From: Porpolomopsis calyptriformis
Taxonomy: Eukaryota; Basidiomycota; Agaricomycetes; Agaricales; Hygrophoraceae
Direction of reading: 5' to 3'
DNA length: 64,000 bases
NCBI GenBank assembly: GCA_951640195.1
Contig: OX621176.1
Coordinates: forward strand, 930,001-994,000
The notes beneath the pieces were generated by a model, which was not told where the DNA came from, searched no databases, and worked only from the letters and a program-made list of their open reading frames with translations. Position 1 is the stretch's first letter. Every line of letters begins with the position of its first letter. Of this stretch, positions 22,319-33,725 are shown piece by piece. Both the position numbers and the translations under genes were made by a program.

Positions 22319-23881
22319 TCAAAATAGAGCTTTTATTTTGAAAACTTCTGGCTTCAATAGAATCTGTCCCTGGTTTTCTTCTCCTTCTACCTGGTAATCT
22401 GCTCGTCTCGACAATTTATCTGGTTTTCCCCCTAGTCTTCCAGGCCGATGTTTGATTATATAATCAAATCTTGTTAGGAATAAGCTCCATCTTGCTTGTC
22501 GTCTCGTTAGGGTTTTTGCTGAGGCAAAATACTGCAGATTCTGATGATCTGACAAGATGGTTACTTGATGTTTCGCCCCTTCCAGATAATGTCTCCATTC
22601 TTCAAGTGACGCTATTATGGCTAACAGTTCTTTGTCATAAATTTCATAATTCCTTTCCGCGTCATTCATTCCTCTTGAGTAAAAGGCTATAGGATGTATC
22701 TTTCCATCTTTTCCATATTGTGAAATAATAGACCCAATGGCGTAATCTGAGGCATCACATTCTAAGATGTATGGCTCTTCTGGGTTCGCCATTGCTAAAA
22801 TTGGTGCTGTGGTGAATTTCTTTTTAAGGAGTTGAAAAGCTTGTTCCTGTCTCTCTCCCCATTCCCATTTCTTCCCTTTTCTTAACAGCTCTGTAATTGG
22901 TCTCACTGTTTTGGAAAACTCAGGAATGAAGCGTCTATAGAAGTTTGCGAATCCTAAAAAGGATTGCACTTCTTTTACTTTTCGTGGTGTCGGCCAATCA
23001 ATTACTGCTTTGACTTTTCCTGGATCCATCTCAATTTTCTCCTGGCTAATAAGGTGTCCTAGATATTCCACAGAGTCTTTGAAAAAGTAACATTTTTCTG
23101 GTTTGAGAAAGAGATTGTTCTCCCTTAACCTTTTGAGTATTTCTTGGATATGTCCTAGTTGTTCCTTTTCATCTTTCGAATATATAAGGATGTCGTCAAT
23201 GTATATTTCAACATATTTTCCAATTAGGTCACGGAAAATAGTATTCATCATTCACTGAAAAGTTGCTGGGGCATTCGTTAACCCGAACCACATTACTTGT
23301 GGTTCAAAGAGTCCTTCCTTTGTATTAAAGGCAGCTTTCCATTCGTCCCCTTCCTTGATCCGAATATTGTTATATCCCCATCGCACGTCCAATGTGGTAA
23401 AGACTTTTGCGCTAGCCAGGTTATCGAGTAGTCTCTGTGTCAATGGTAGAGGGTATTGATCTTTCACAGTTGCATCGTTTAATCCCCGATAATCCACTAT
23501 GAGTCTTAGTGTCCCATCCTTTTTCTTGATAAAGAAGACTGGTGAAGCAGCTCGAGATTCTGATTCGACTATGTACCCCTTCTTTAGGTTTTCAGCAATG
23601 AATTCTTTCAGTGCTTCAGCCTCAATTGGTGCCATTGCATAAGGTTTTTTATTAGGTAGTGGTTTTTCGGGTATAAGGTTGATCGGGTGATCATACGTTT
23701 TTCTAAGTGGTAGTCTCTCCGATGCCTTTTTATCAAAGACGTCCCTATAGTCATGTAGAGACTTTGGTACCAGTTCTTCAAAGGTTTTTGCCCCTTCTTT
23801 GATGGTGGTCGGTTCTGCTACCTTCTGAGATATAGTGAAACCTGCTGCTATTCGTTTGTCTAGTCCTTTCTTCAGAATCAA
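22319..23881 (-). pseudogene. LTE-3 reverse transcriptase and RNase H
   Basis: From 23881: a connector region (LHDYRDVFDKKASERLP), FFIKKKDGTLRLIVDYRGLN, FTTLDVRWGYNNIRI, then a TGA for Arg in TFQ-MMN near 23250. The catalytic YIDDILIYSKD follows near 23195, then YLGHLIS, FLGFANFYRRFI, and the RNase H part ILECDASDYAIG (Asp), YDKELLAIIA (Glu), LSDHQNLQYF (Asp). The last Asp lies near KPDKLSRRADY. Catalytic residues are intact; only single TGA codons break the frame. Confidence 0.88.
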
Positions 23882-23929
23882 GATCTGGTCACCTTTTTCG
23901 GGTTGATATTCTCCTAGTACATTCCATTC

Positions 23930-24391
23930 TCATATCCAGGTATTGTCTAGATCTGGACTCCAATATTCCATTTCTGTTTCTTCCATTCTAATTTTCTGGA
24001 TCTTCATTTTCTTGCAGTTCCTTCCTTTCTTGGTTTGACAAAACTTTGGGCACCGGCTAAAGGTAATTTTCTCTGTTTCCCAGTTGATTTCTGGGTTGTG
24101 TCGCTTTAACCAGTCTATTCCAATGATTAAGTCATCTTCTCCTATTCCTGCTATAAGGAAATCTTCTTTCATTTTATGTCCTCCTAAGTCTAGGTTAAGT
24201 TGAACCTTCTGAGTGATTTTTCCCATTCGATTCATTGTTTGGTCAACATTCGTAATTTTGATGGGTTTTTTTAGTGGTGTAGTTTTCAGTTTCTGATTTC
24301 TTACCACCTTTGGTGAGATAAAGAGTGAGGATGCTCTGCAATCAATAAGGGCTTTGGTCGTCCATTCATTTTTTCCTTCATGAAGGTTCAC
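23930..24391 (-). pseudogene. LTE-3 aspartic protease
   Basis: A retropepsin-like domain. ALIDCRASSLFIS near the start should be D-S/C-G-A; the Gly is Arg (AGA), which would destroy activity. LIIGIDWLKRHNPEINW matches the conserved second motif. A stop separates it from the upstream gag region and another from the reverse transcriptase. The same Gly-to-Arg change occurs in LTE-1 and LTE-2. Confidence 0.75.
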
Positions 24392-24399
24392 TTAAGTAT

Positions 24400-25959
24400 A
24401 AATCTGTCCTTCATTAGGGTTGGCGCTAATGTACATAGTCGGATCTTTGTCCTTTAAGTCCTTATTTGGTCGGGCTAAAGAAAATGCAGAGTCTTTCTTC
24501 AGCCTTGAGCAAAATCCTCCTCTCCCTCTTCCTTTTCTTCTTCATCAACTTTCTTGGCTTGGATATTTCCAAATTTCTTTCTAGGGCAAGCTCTGGCCAT
24601 ATGACCTGCTTGTCTACAGAAGAAGCATCACCCTTCTTTCATCAGGCTTTTTCGTTCTTCCTCTGTTAGTTGAGCGACTTTGATGGCTACAGGTTTTCGG
24701 TAGCCTCCGGTGGGCTCGACTCTTCTTTTTTCTTTGGCCCTTATTAAGATTCTTCCTTCAATGGTTAAGGCCACTTGCAATAATTCCTGCAAGGTTCCGG
24801 GCCTCTCAACGGTAACCATGATGTCTTTGATCTGATCTTTGAATCCTTGGTAAAATATCTCAGTGAGGGTCTCTTCTCCATATTCACATTGGAGCGCCTT
24901 TTCAAGGAATTTAGCATAATAATCCGTGATCGATTTTTCCTGTTTAATGGTCCTTAGGGCTTCTCGTGCATCCTGCACTTCATTAATTGGTCCATATAGA
25001 ATGGTTCCTCATTCTAACAGTAGTCTCCAATCTCTCAGCATCAGAGATTCATGTGGAAGATCTCTTGTAACCAATATTGCGTCAGCCCACGGCCTTGCAA
25101 GTCCAGTAAACCAATTCAATAAGTAAAGACATCGGTTTCTGGAATTAGTTGTCTCATCGAAGAAGTCAGGGAAATGGAGGAAATAGTGGTAGGCTTGGAT
25201 GAGGAATGTTCTCCACTTGCTCCTGTCTCCATCGAAATGGTCCAGCTCTGTCGGCTTAGGAATCCTTATGTTTGGAACTCCCCCTCCAGCTGGTCCTAGT
25301 CCTAGTCCTCCTAGGGGTGGTCCTAGGGGCGGTCCTCCAGGGGGTGGTCCTCCTAGTGGCTGTCCTCCAGGTGGTCCTCCAGGTCCTGCGGGTTGCCCAC
25401 CTCCTCCTATTGATCCTCCAGGGGGTGGTGCAAATGGATTTAATGTCAGAGTTTTCTTGGGACTTCCTTCAGGTGGCTCCTCTCTTCCTTTCCCTTTTGG
25501 TTCCTTGGTCGGTGTTTCCATTCCCAAGTGGGCAATCGGAATCTTCGGTCCCCATCCAGTGAGCCCTGTTTTCTCTATTGGTTTCGTTGGTACTGGGTCT
25601 AGTAATCCAGTTCGACTCGCATAAGTTGTGCTTTCCCTTCCTATTCCCCTTCCTCTGCTACTTAATGCTCTGCTTGCTTCAAGTTCTCCTCCTGCCTTCC
25701 TTTTCAATTTCCTTCCTATCATGGTGAAGAGCCCTTTCTCCTTTTCAGTTTCATCATCTCCTTCATCTTCGGGTTCATCTGCTGTCCTAGAGAAACTGGT
25801 GGTGGACCCCCAGAATACTCCTTCAGGTGTCTCTTTTTGGGGTTCACTCTTGGAGCTTGCAGGAGTCTCCGGGTCCTCTATTCCTGCTTGGTAACTGAGT
25901 GCAGTTACAGTGGTATCTTTCGGATCCTGGTATGGTTGACTCATAGTTAGGGTCTTCAT
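24400..25959 (-). pseudogene. LTE-3 gag with zinc knuckle
   Basis: Starts MKTLTMSQPYQDPKD at 25959. A disordered N-terminal half has a Gly/Pro-rich repeat (25290-25450). The capsid-like region follows (HFDGDRSKWRTFLIQAYHYF, LNWFTGLARPWAD). A TGA near 25010 and another near 24628 stand where Arg is expected. The nucleocapsid part has CFFCRQAGHMARACP (CX2CX4HX4C, about 24585-24627). Otherwise complete. Confidence 0.85.
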
Positions 25960-26053
25960 GTATATCTATTTGAATTCTAATTGGCTTATTCGCAAGCTTA
26001 TGGTAGGCCAAGTAGTTTATGCTTCCTTTAGCTGCTGAAAAGAATAACGTTTC

Positions 26054-26347
26054 TCATCTGAGGAGATGGTATCGTTTGTCGTCCAATATTAAGCAGGATA
26101 ACCAGTCTGCGGTGTGATTCCAACACTTCGTCCTAATGTCACAACTGTAGTTGCAAGTCTTTTCGTTAATCACAAGGCAGGCCTTGGAGCTTAATAAGTC
26201 TAGTAGGATGTAGAAGAAAGTTCTGACGGGGACGTCCTCGTAAAGGGTGATAATTCCTTCTGAGTTTAGTTTTACTTCTACAAAGAAGTTGTTCTGCAAG
26301 TTAAATCCATTGCATGCCTCTGCGGAGAGTTTAGGGAATATGGGCAT
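26054..26347 (-). CDS. Small open frame crossing the 5' LTR-B / leader border (97 aa)
   Basis: ATG at 26347, MPIFPKLSAEACNGFNL, running across the LTR end at 26137 into the LTE-3 leader. It is the first sizeable frame behind the sense TATA box, so it would lie at the 5' end of the genomic RNA. The LTR part is kept in the solo copy (56219-56432, + strand) and, with a one-base change, in the 3' LTR. It contains a hydrophobic stretch (FFYILLDLL) and several Cys. It could be a leader open frame or a remnant exon; no family recognised. Confidence 0.4.
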   Translation of the reverse strand: MPIFPKLSAEACNGFNLQNNFFVEVKLNSEGIITLYEDVPVRTFFYILLDLLSSKACLVINEKTCNYSCDIRTKCWNHTADWLSCLILDDKRYHLLR

Positions 26348-26999
26348 GAATGATTGGCTCAGTAGTTATGGGTTTATGTTTCTCTTTTCTTGTTCTGATG
26401 GAAAAGAAGTCTGATGATTCTGATTGCATTCGTGCTACTACAAGTAATCTCACAGGAGGACGAAGTGATGATCCGCTTTGCCCTCAGGGTTTATATAGTA
26501 TTTCTAAAATAGGAGTCACTATGAGTCAGCCTCCACAGTCACCCCATTTTCTATTGTTCACAGCCTCCGATTTACAGCCGTTTGCAGATGAATTGGCGCA
26601 CGTGATAATTTCCTAATTTGGGCATGCACAGACCCCCTCTAGAACTTTTGAATTATTTCTCAATAACGAGGATGCATACACCTTCGGGGTGTCTAGAAAA
26701 GTTGTTTTAAAAATTAATCCTGAGCTGCTGGTAGTAAAAATGAGTGATTCTGACTGTTAGATAATATTATGAAAAATCTCAGCTTCAAACTGTATGTTTT
26801 GAATTTTCCTGCATAAAAGACATTATATTTCGAAAGGAAAATGACTGAGATCATATGTATAAACTAGTAGGCAGCTGCCAGTACAATTTCCATGGTGGTG
26901 CACACTGTCTATGAGTTTGCGCAACCTCATGTCAGCGCAAACACGTTTTGATCTTGTACCACTTTTTCAGAACCTCCGGTGTCCCCTCCCAACATTTCC

Positions 27000-28653
27000 A
27001 TGGTCGACAGTAGGTCCAAATCGTGAACCTAAGCAAAAAATAGACCTGTTGGCCGTCCTCCTAAGAAGAAGATCGATATTAATACTGAAAGTGATCTTAC
27101 CTCTAATACTGATTCTGAGAAAGCCCACCGCGCATATACCAAGCGTTCCTCTCAACCACCTGTGGACCCGAAGCCTCGCCCAAAGCCCAAACCAAATTAC
27201 AAGGGTGCTCCGACATTTTCTAGGCCGGCAATGAACTGTCAATCAAGCCTTCCCACCAGCGATAGGGTATCTCAGGGATATTTGGCCGGTCCTGGGGTTT
27301 CCGGGATACCCGAGGTGGACAAGGATGTATACGATGGATTTATGGATGAAATGGATAGAGAATTCGAACCTGAGTCAGACCAGGACTCCAATAATGAGGT
27401 CGATCAACTGGTGGAAGACTCTGGTAAGCGTTTTTAGCGTTAAACATAGTTGGGACTTACATGGGCAGCAGATATTGCCTCCCCGGATGATGAACATCCA
27501 GTCCAGATACCAATTGATGTACCTATTAATGGTGCACTAGACCGGCTTGAGGTCCCGAGTGACATCCACTGGGGGGTGTTTCAGCTCATTGTCGCGAACA
27601 AGATTGGAATCGCAGAGCAAAATTTAGACGTAACATACAGGTTCTCAATTGACAGCAAGTTGGAGATGCCGTGCTGCCTAAGTTCTTCTACCCACTTGCT
27701 CCAGTTGCTTTGCACCGCTAGCCAACATATCCGAGGGGAGCTCAAGTCTTGTTCCAAAAAACCCTTCACTGTTATTCTTATCGACAAATCACCCGACATG
27801 AGCAAAGATGGAAAGGGAAAAATGGTATGCTTCTTTACTGAGTTTGCGGTTATTCATCCCGACAAATCTGCAGGCTTCGAAGCAGAAGGAACCCCCACAA
27901 GAAACGTCCTCGGGGACTGACAGCTTGGGAATGGGTAGATATGTAACAGCCTTGGAGCTGAAGTATTCGTGTCACGAACACCAGAAGAAGTACTGTTTCG
28001 TGAGGCGCGATGGTGAGCATCGCCATTTAATGCAAGCTGAAATTGCCCAATGGGCACTCATGATTGTAAGTGTCATTTACTTTACTTTTATTACCATCAA
28101 AGTAACTGACTATCGACAGAACCTCAAGCAAGCGGATTTTGAGAAGCCTCCACCTGGACTAAGGCTCGAAGATGCCCTCCTTCCAACTCGCATCCCCAAA
28201 CAGACTACAGCACCTCCACCAGACAATGCAAATCAAGCCCCCCCTTCCAACATGTTCACCTCAAATCCCGCATCTGGATTCCCCATCTCTCCCTATTACT
28301 TCTCCCCGCATCCATACTTCCCACCGTTTCCTACCTGAGAGCCAATCTTTGGAGCCCATGCAGTCCCCAACTCCCCAGCTCCGATATCCAAGAATCCAAT
28401 GGCATTTCCAACCCTCTTGGACTGGCTTCAAGGACTGGATGCTAGTCCTCGCGGTGCCGATGGGCACAACTTCTCTCAATATATATCAAACTTCGATGAG
28501 CACAGAATCATACGCATCCATGAAATCGCTGACCCTGACATCTTTGGCTGTGCCGACCTTTGCTCAATTTGCCCTGGAATCAAACTAGGAACGGCTAACC
28601 TTATTCTAACATACACCCGGGATGATGTCAAAGCGATTCGAAGGTTACAGTGA
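27000..28653 (+). pseudogene. Passenger gene of the Tc1-like element: AT-hook and SAM-like C-terminus
   Basis: Four exons, 27000-27423, 27469-27824, 27874-28065 and 28120-28653, keep frame through GT-AG introns of 45-54 nt and total 502 codons. Early residues include an AT-hook-like RPVGRPPKKK. A middle region has HWGVFQLIVANKIGI, the third exon has CHEHQKKYCFVRRDGEHRH with conserved Cys/His, a Pro-rich linker follows, and the C-terminal region with LLDWLQGLDASPRG and FSQYISNFDEHRIIRIHEIA resembles a SAM-type helical domain. I recall this arrangement from agaricomycete hypothetical proteins. Stops at 27024 and 27030 in exon 1 and a TGA near 28337 break this copy. Function unknown; DNA binding is inference. 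Confidence 0.6.
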
Positions 28654-28672
28654 GATAGCTTTGTGATAGAAG

Positions 28673-28803
28673 GAAGAGATTGACAGAGACGATCGGGTTT
28701 GAAGGGATTGATGCAGATGGGTTGGAAGAGATTGACGGAGACGATCGGGTTGGAGGGGATCGATGGAGATGGGTTGGAAGAGATTGACGGAGATGATCGA
28801 GTT
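28673..28803 (+). repeat. 52-bp minisatellite, 2.5 copies
   Basis: Direct repeats beginning GAAGAGATTGACNGAGACGA, with a period of 52 bp, lie between the two convergent genes of the Tc1-like element. Confidence 0.75.
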
Positions 28804-28937
28804 CAGAGAGAGTGTGGATTGTGGGGATGATACAGAAGATGCTGGGGTATGGAAGTAAGGTGCCAGAGCTTATCGTTGTGCATCAAACCAACATTCCAAG
28901 TCATTCCGTACATTTTCACATTGTATACATGTACATA

Positions 28938-30135
28938 TCAAATGTAATTACAATAGTGATACCAGCCGAGGACATCCTCCTGGCTAATTGTGTATACAGC
29001 TTCAGTAAGAGTAAGAAAAATGTCTGTATTGTCGATAGAACTGAATGCAGCAAGAAATTCATGACGATGGTGATGCAGGTGATTTTTGACAGCCGAGAAA
29101 GCTAGTTCAATTGGATTATAATCAGGGGAATACGGCGGTAGAAATTCACACCGCATCCCTCTTTTGAAGAATCATTAGGGATTATTTTTATGAAGTAATG
29201 AAGACTTACCTCTCGCGGATCAATTCCTGAACTAGTTCCAACCTGTGTATGCGGCAGTTGTCCATCACAATAATGGAATTCAGTCCCGGAAACGGGTTCA
29301 TACGCGTGAGTAGGCCATCGATGAATTGCGCAAACTTGAGTCCAGTAAACGAGCCTTCAGTGATGTCTAGGGCAAGAACCCCATCGAGAGACAATGCGGG
29401 AAGAATAGAATAGCTATAAATATGTCAGTAATTTGGTTTTAGATTGAATAATTGAATAACAAACCGTTGGCCGCGGATAAAAAACGATCTACACGTTGCC
29501 CGGTGCCCTCGCTTCGCCCACCCATGAAGGCGGCCCATGCGACGGTCTGCAGCACTTTCGTCGATGAAAACGAGCTGCTCTGGTGTGTAGTTAAGGCCCA
29601 TGTGGGCAATAAAATCCACTCTTTTTTCGATACTACGCTCTAGCGCTTCACGAGTAACCTGTTAGCATACAGAGTGTAAGAACCTAAAGAAATTGGTATA
29701 ATAATACTCACCGACTTGAGTGTATATCCTGAGCGCTGTAGGGCTCTCCATATCGACGAAAGTGAGACTTCAACGTCGCAGGTACTCTGCAAACTCTGTT
29801 GAAGCTCGTCCAAGTAGACGTCACAATTTCAGGCGATACAGGAGTGTAAGAACTGTCAATAAACTACTGTAGATTGTAAATAACTGAATGAGACTTACTT
29901 CCACATCATCAAAACTCAACGTTCGCCCTGATCGTCCCCACTGATTTGCCATCGGGTGATCGGGTTGTTTGTTCTCCTTGGACATCACTTTGATGCGTTG
30001 GATTTGGCGCTTGCTCACCCCTGTGAGTGCCATTATGTTGAGGATGTCCATCTGGCTGTCAAGCATTCGGGAAATAGCGAGGGTGAGGTCTTGAGAGATC
30101 TTTCGGCCTTGAGGCATGATAGAGGAGGTGAGCAA
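28938..30135 (-). pseudogene. Tc1-like DD34E transposase (5 exons)
   Basis: Exons 30135-29899, 29852-29712, 29658-29465, 29413-29210 and 29160-28938 join in phase through GT-AG introns of 46-53 nt, giving 333 codons with one TGA (Arg expected, after HSCIA). The N-terminal part is a helix-turn-helix DNA-binding region (GVSKRQIQRI). The catalytic core has FIDESAADRR (Asp 1), IIVMDNCRIH (Asp 2) and PDYNPIELAFSAVK (Glu); 34 residues separate the second Asp from the Glu. It would cut and paste the element between the long inverted repeats. The start could be the inner Met at 30117. Confidence 0.85.
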
Positions 30136-30778
30136 TATGTAATCAATGAAACCACCTCACAAAACCTCCCTCAGGCCAGGGTTTTCTTGCCTGCACATAG
30201 AATTAGTCCTACATACACAGTATCTACCCTTTACTTCCTGAAATATAACGTTGTTCGTGCAGGAAAATTCAAAACATATGGTTTGAAGCTGAGATTTTTC
30301 ATAATATTATCTGACGGTCAGAATCACTCATTTTTACTACCAGCAGCTCAGGATTAATTTTTAAAACAACTTTTCTAGAGAGCCCGAAGGCGTACACGTC
30401 CTCATTGTTGAGAAATAATTCAAAGGTTCTGGGGGGGTCTGTGCACACCCAAATTAGGAAATTATCACATGCGCCAATTCATCTGCAAACAGCTATAAGG
30501 TTTGTCATTGTTCTTAGTCATACTGCGGAAGGCTGTGTTGTTTTGATGACTCAACTCTATTGGGCATAGCCTTCCGCAGTATCAGGCTGTGCTGTCTCAT
30601 GACTGGTTCCTATTGTTCTTCTAGTCATGAGATCGCCGCTGTTTCTATCTCTTGTCCGGCGTATCGGGTTTCTCTTCTTTGACTGAGGAACCTCCTTTTG
30701 GTCTTCCCTTTGTGTCTGAGCATATAAAAGATGTGGGGTTGTATCCCTATGCTTCAGTTCAATCCTTGTCAATTTATC

Positions 30779-31612
30779 ATGACTCCCTCCCACCAAGGTC
30801 ACTACGTCTGATTCTTCAAGCAGTCTGGAGTGGTGCACCGCACTGCTCCTGTCTTTCTCAATTGCGATTCGTTTCATTACTACCTCCAGCGCATCCCCTC
30901 CGATGCCGACCTCTGCTGGTTTTCCTTTTCTTGTTTTGCTTGCGGTGGCAAGCATAAGGTCAGAAAGTGTCCGTATGTTCACTGGCCAATCCAGCATGTT
31001 TGTGGCTTAATGGAGGATCCGCTTGGTATGTATCTTGTTTTGTCTTTATTAGTCCATGTTTATTGATAATAGGCTTTCCCTTTTTAGCTTGGGATGATGA
31101 CGCCCCTCCTCCCACCTCCAAGCTCCCTTTGGAGGAGCAAGTTGATTGGAGTTCCGACCGTTGGGGGTATCCCCTCCCCTTTGATGATGCTAAGCCTGAG
31201 GACTTGGCTACCAGCCCCCCTTTCCGTCCTTGGGCCCCTGGTCCAACAAGTGTTCTGTCTAGTAGTGAGTTTTTAACTCTCTCGTTTTCTTCATAGTTGT
31301 TGATTCCCTGTCTTTTTTTTAGTCGAAGATTTGTCGTCGTCGTTGACCAACGTCAATGTCAAGATCGAGGAGGAAGAAGTTCCTCCTAGTTTGTTATGGA
31401 GTCCCACCAATGATTGGTTGGGTGAGGAAGTGAGAAAGATAGCAATGGGTTTCGTTGAAGGGAAGGCTGCTGAGTTGCAGGCCTCCGGTGGTGACACTAA
31501 TGGGGCAATCTACTGGGGCAACAAGTTGGCCGCATTAGATGGTCAAGTAGTCTCGAGTTTTGTAGAGTTTTTGAGGAACAGTATGGTGCAGGAGATTGCC
31601 AAGATGGACTAG
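30779..31612 (+). pseudogene. LTR-B antisense gene, 5' LTR copy of LTE-3
   Basis: Same exon layout as the intact copy: 30779-31025, 31088-31264, 31323-31612. A TGA replaces the CGA of HYVRFF in exon 1, so translation stops after about ten residues. The Cys residues of the cluster are kept. The Tc1-like insertion lies upstream of its TATA box (30723-30730). Confidence 0.75.
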
Positions 31613-31775
31613 TATAAATAGTTAGTCGGACATGGACTCCTCCCTTTGTACAAGTAGTTTCCGCTGTCAATAAAGACAGCCTCCCTCCCAAAAGAACTGT
31701 CATAAGAAAGAAAAGAAAAGAACGAAGAAAAGAGAGAAATTTTAAGAGAGTGAACGCCAATTTCATAACATTCCC

Positions 31776-33689
31776 ACTCCCTCAACATCTTCCCCTGCCA
31801 TGGCCAACCTGGCTCTAATACCTTTTCGACATTCCTCCAGTGCCCCCGTCTTCGACAGAAACCCCACACACCTCAACTGATACTTCTCTGACATCGACAT
31901 GATGTACATGACCCTTGGGATGAACCCTACTGACAAAGAACGAATCACTCACACTCTGTATTTCCTAGACAACAACATTGCTCTCCTTTGGGAAATGCTC
32001 TGCCCTGGAGCAGCCAACCCCTGGACATGGAACTCCTTCAGAGACGACATCCGAACACTCTACCCCGGTTCTAACACCAACGACACCCTGCACAATGTTG
32101 TGGACCTCGAACGATTCACTCAGGAAACTGCCTCCAAAGGGGTGTTGTCAGAAATATCTGCGCCAAATGAGCACACTCATTTTGCGCACTCTCAGGTGAC
32201 GTTGTGACACCTTGCGTGAAACGAGCATACTCGTTCCGTGCACCTTTTATAGTGATTATGCCAAAATCACTAAAGCGACCGTAACTCAAGAACCAGTGAT
32301 TGGATTCACTCCAAACTTGGTTCATCGGGCTCCTTGAAAGCTGCGCCAAACGAGCACACTCGTTTCGCGCACTCTGAGCCACTGTGGCACTCGGATCATC
32401 TATGATGGTCCCTTTCACCCTTTCATTTCACTTCATTCTGTACTCCTATTGAACCCCCTTTAAAGACTATATTACGGACCATTATCCCTTACATATCAGG
32501 TCCCTATGACCTTCAAACACTCGTCCCTTATAGTCCTTCATAGATTTCCCTTTTATTGCTTCATATATAAAGATACACTTTTTCGTAGTAGACTCCCTAG
32601 TTTTGACTTACTTGTCTACATACTGTGGTTCCGTCCTGAATCCAACAGTCCCTTTGGATCACTTATCAGCTCTATATTGTGTTGTGCTAGGCCCAGAGAA
32701 CCCCCTTGGAACCTTGGTCCTGACAGGTGTACACCCAAGGTGATCTAGGAGAGTACTTCCGAGAGTTCACCCAGATCTCATCCCACCTTTTACGGACCAA
32801 CCGGATCGATCAATGGACCGTTGACAGACTATTTGCCCAAGGCTTTAGAATATCTACCCTACGCCGGATCGAACACAGACTATCCATCACCATGCCAAAT
32901 CATCACCCCAATGAGCCATATCCCATGAAAGACATCAACAATGCTGCCCAGTTCCTCCTTTGTTCCACTTCCCCAATCACTTCGCTGCCACCCATCACCC
33001 CCACCACATCCTGCACAACCCCCAAAACAGAGTCAAGTGATACCATCACCATGGCAAATCTTATGACCACCATGATGACAATGATGGAATCCATGATGAA
33101 AAACCAAACCGATCGACCCCGGAATTACCCAACTCTGACGGAAACCCGCCCCCGACAACAGACTAACCCATGCATCTTTTGCGGATCTCCGAATTGTCGC
33201 ATCTGGACATGTGTTATGGCTGAAGAGTTTATAAGAGCTGGGAAGTGCATCTGGAATGATCAAAGACAAATAGTTCTTCCAAACAGCAACTACCTCCCCT
33301 GGGACATCACTGGCAATACTCTCTCAGAAAAATTCAACAACTGGCACAGTGCCAATCCCGGAAACCTCGCCTCACCAGCCCCCATCATCACTGCTGCCAT
33401 CATTGAGATGATTCCCCCCTCAGATCCACATTCTATGTATGATACAACCACTTCCCCACTCCCCTTCTTCCCAGAAGATATCCCGTCTTCATCCGAAGAT
33501 GACAACACACTCATAGTCCTCCATACTATGCTCAGAAATGAGATCGCCAAGAAGGTGGAACGAAACAAGAACTGGAAAACCCCTCCTCCCAAACCTGGAC
33601 CAACATCAAAACCCATCATCGAAATCCCACCTTCTAACATACACAACCCGATCAAATCCATTCCGACCCCACAACCCAAAGAACCCTAA
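31776..33689 (+). pseudogene. LTE-2 gag, C-terminal part (split by a solo LTR)
   Basis: Resumes after LTE-3 with MANLALIPFRHSSS, FDRNPTHLN, a TGA for Arg, and ITHTLYFLDNNIALLW. A solo LTR splits FTQETASKG from VYTQGDLGEYFREFTQ. The nucleocapsid has CIFCGSPNCRIWTC near 33172, where the His of CX2CX4HX4C is Cys. The C-terminal part is Pro/Thr-rich. A separate frame (33726-34049) carries the next piece of gag or pol. Confidence 0.75.
32146..32725 (+). repeat. Solo LTR with three hairpins, in LTE-2 gag
   Basis: A 580-bp segment from TGTCAGAAATATC to GGTCCTGACA, flanked by GGTGT on both sides (32141-32145 and 32726-32730). Three copies of a hairpin of the form GCGCC-AAAYGAG-cac-CTCRTTT-GCGC lie near 32160-32190, 32214-32244 and 32341-32372. 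No coding content. The source element is not in the window; strand is arbitrary. Confidence 0.85.
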
Positions 33690-33725
33690 TTCCGGTTCCA
33701 CTCTCCTGCTGAAGATCCAGTCCTG

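Larger units (their letters stand above)
26575..30495 (-). mobile_element. Two-gene Tc1-like transposon with long inverted repeats
   Basis: The element is 3921 bp and flanked by TA (26573-26574 and 30496-30497) in a sequence that is uninterrupted (GATTTAAGG) in the other LTR-B copies. Terminal inverted repeats of about 265 bp (26575-26840 and 30231-30495) start CAGCCGTTTGCAGATGAATT on the left. Inside are a DD34E transposase (-) and a second gene (+) that converge. The second gene lies wholly between the repeats, so it moves with the element. Confidence 0.88.
19071..31770 (-). mobile_element. LTE-3: chromodomain Ty3/gypsy element with 1.7-kb gene-bearing LTRs
   Basis: LTRs at 19071-20780 (3' in element sense) and 26137-31770 (5', containing a Tc1-like insertion) are 1710 and, without the insertion, about 1711 bp. 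Tips are TGTCA...TGACA and the target duplication is TTCCC (19066-19070 and 31771-31775). The polypurine tract TAGGGAGGGGGTAA abuts the 3' LTR. Internal order on the minus strand: gag with zinc knuckle, protease, reverse transcriptase, RNase H, integrase, chromodomain. The LTRs are nearly identical, so it is one of the younger insertions, yet several TGA/TAG stops already break its frames. Confidence 0.92.
26137..31770 (-). repeat. LTR-B, 5' LTR of LTE-3, split by a Tc1-like transposon
   Basis: The LTR runs from TGTCACAACTG (26137) to TTTCATAACA (31770). Insertion of 3921 bp plus TA lies between the two TATA boxes. Without it the LTR is about 1711 bp, matching the 3' LTR. The last tip has one change (TAACA for TGACA). 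Confidence 0.9.

Noticed and set aside
25199..25624. Gly/Pro-rich open frame on the plus strand
   Set aside because: It is the mirror of the Gly/Pro-rich repeat in LTE-3 gag, which has the zinc knuckle and capsid-like sequence on the minus strand.
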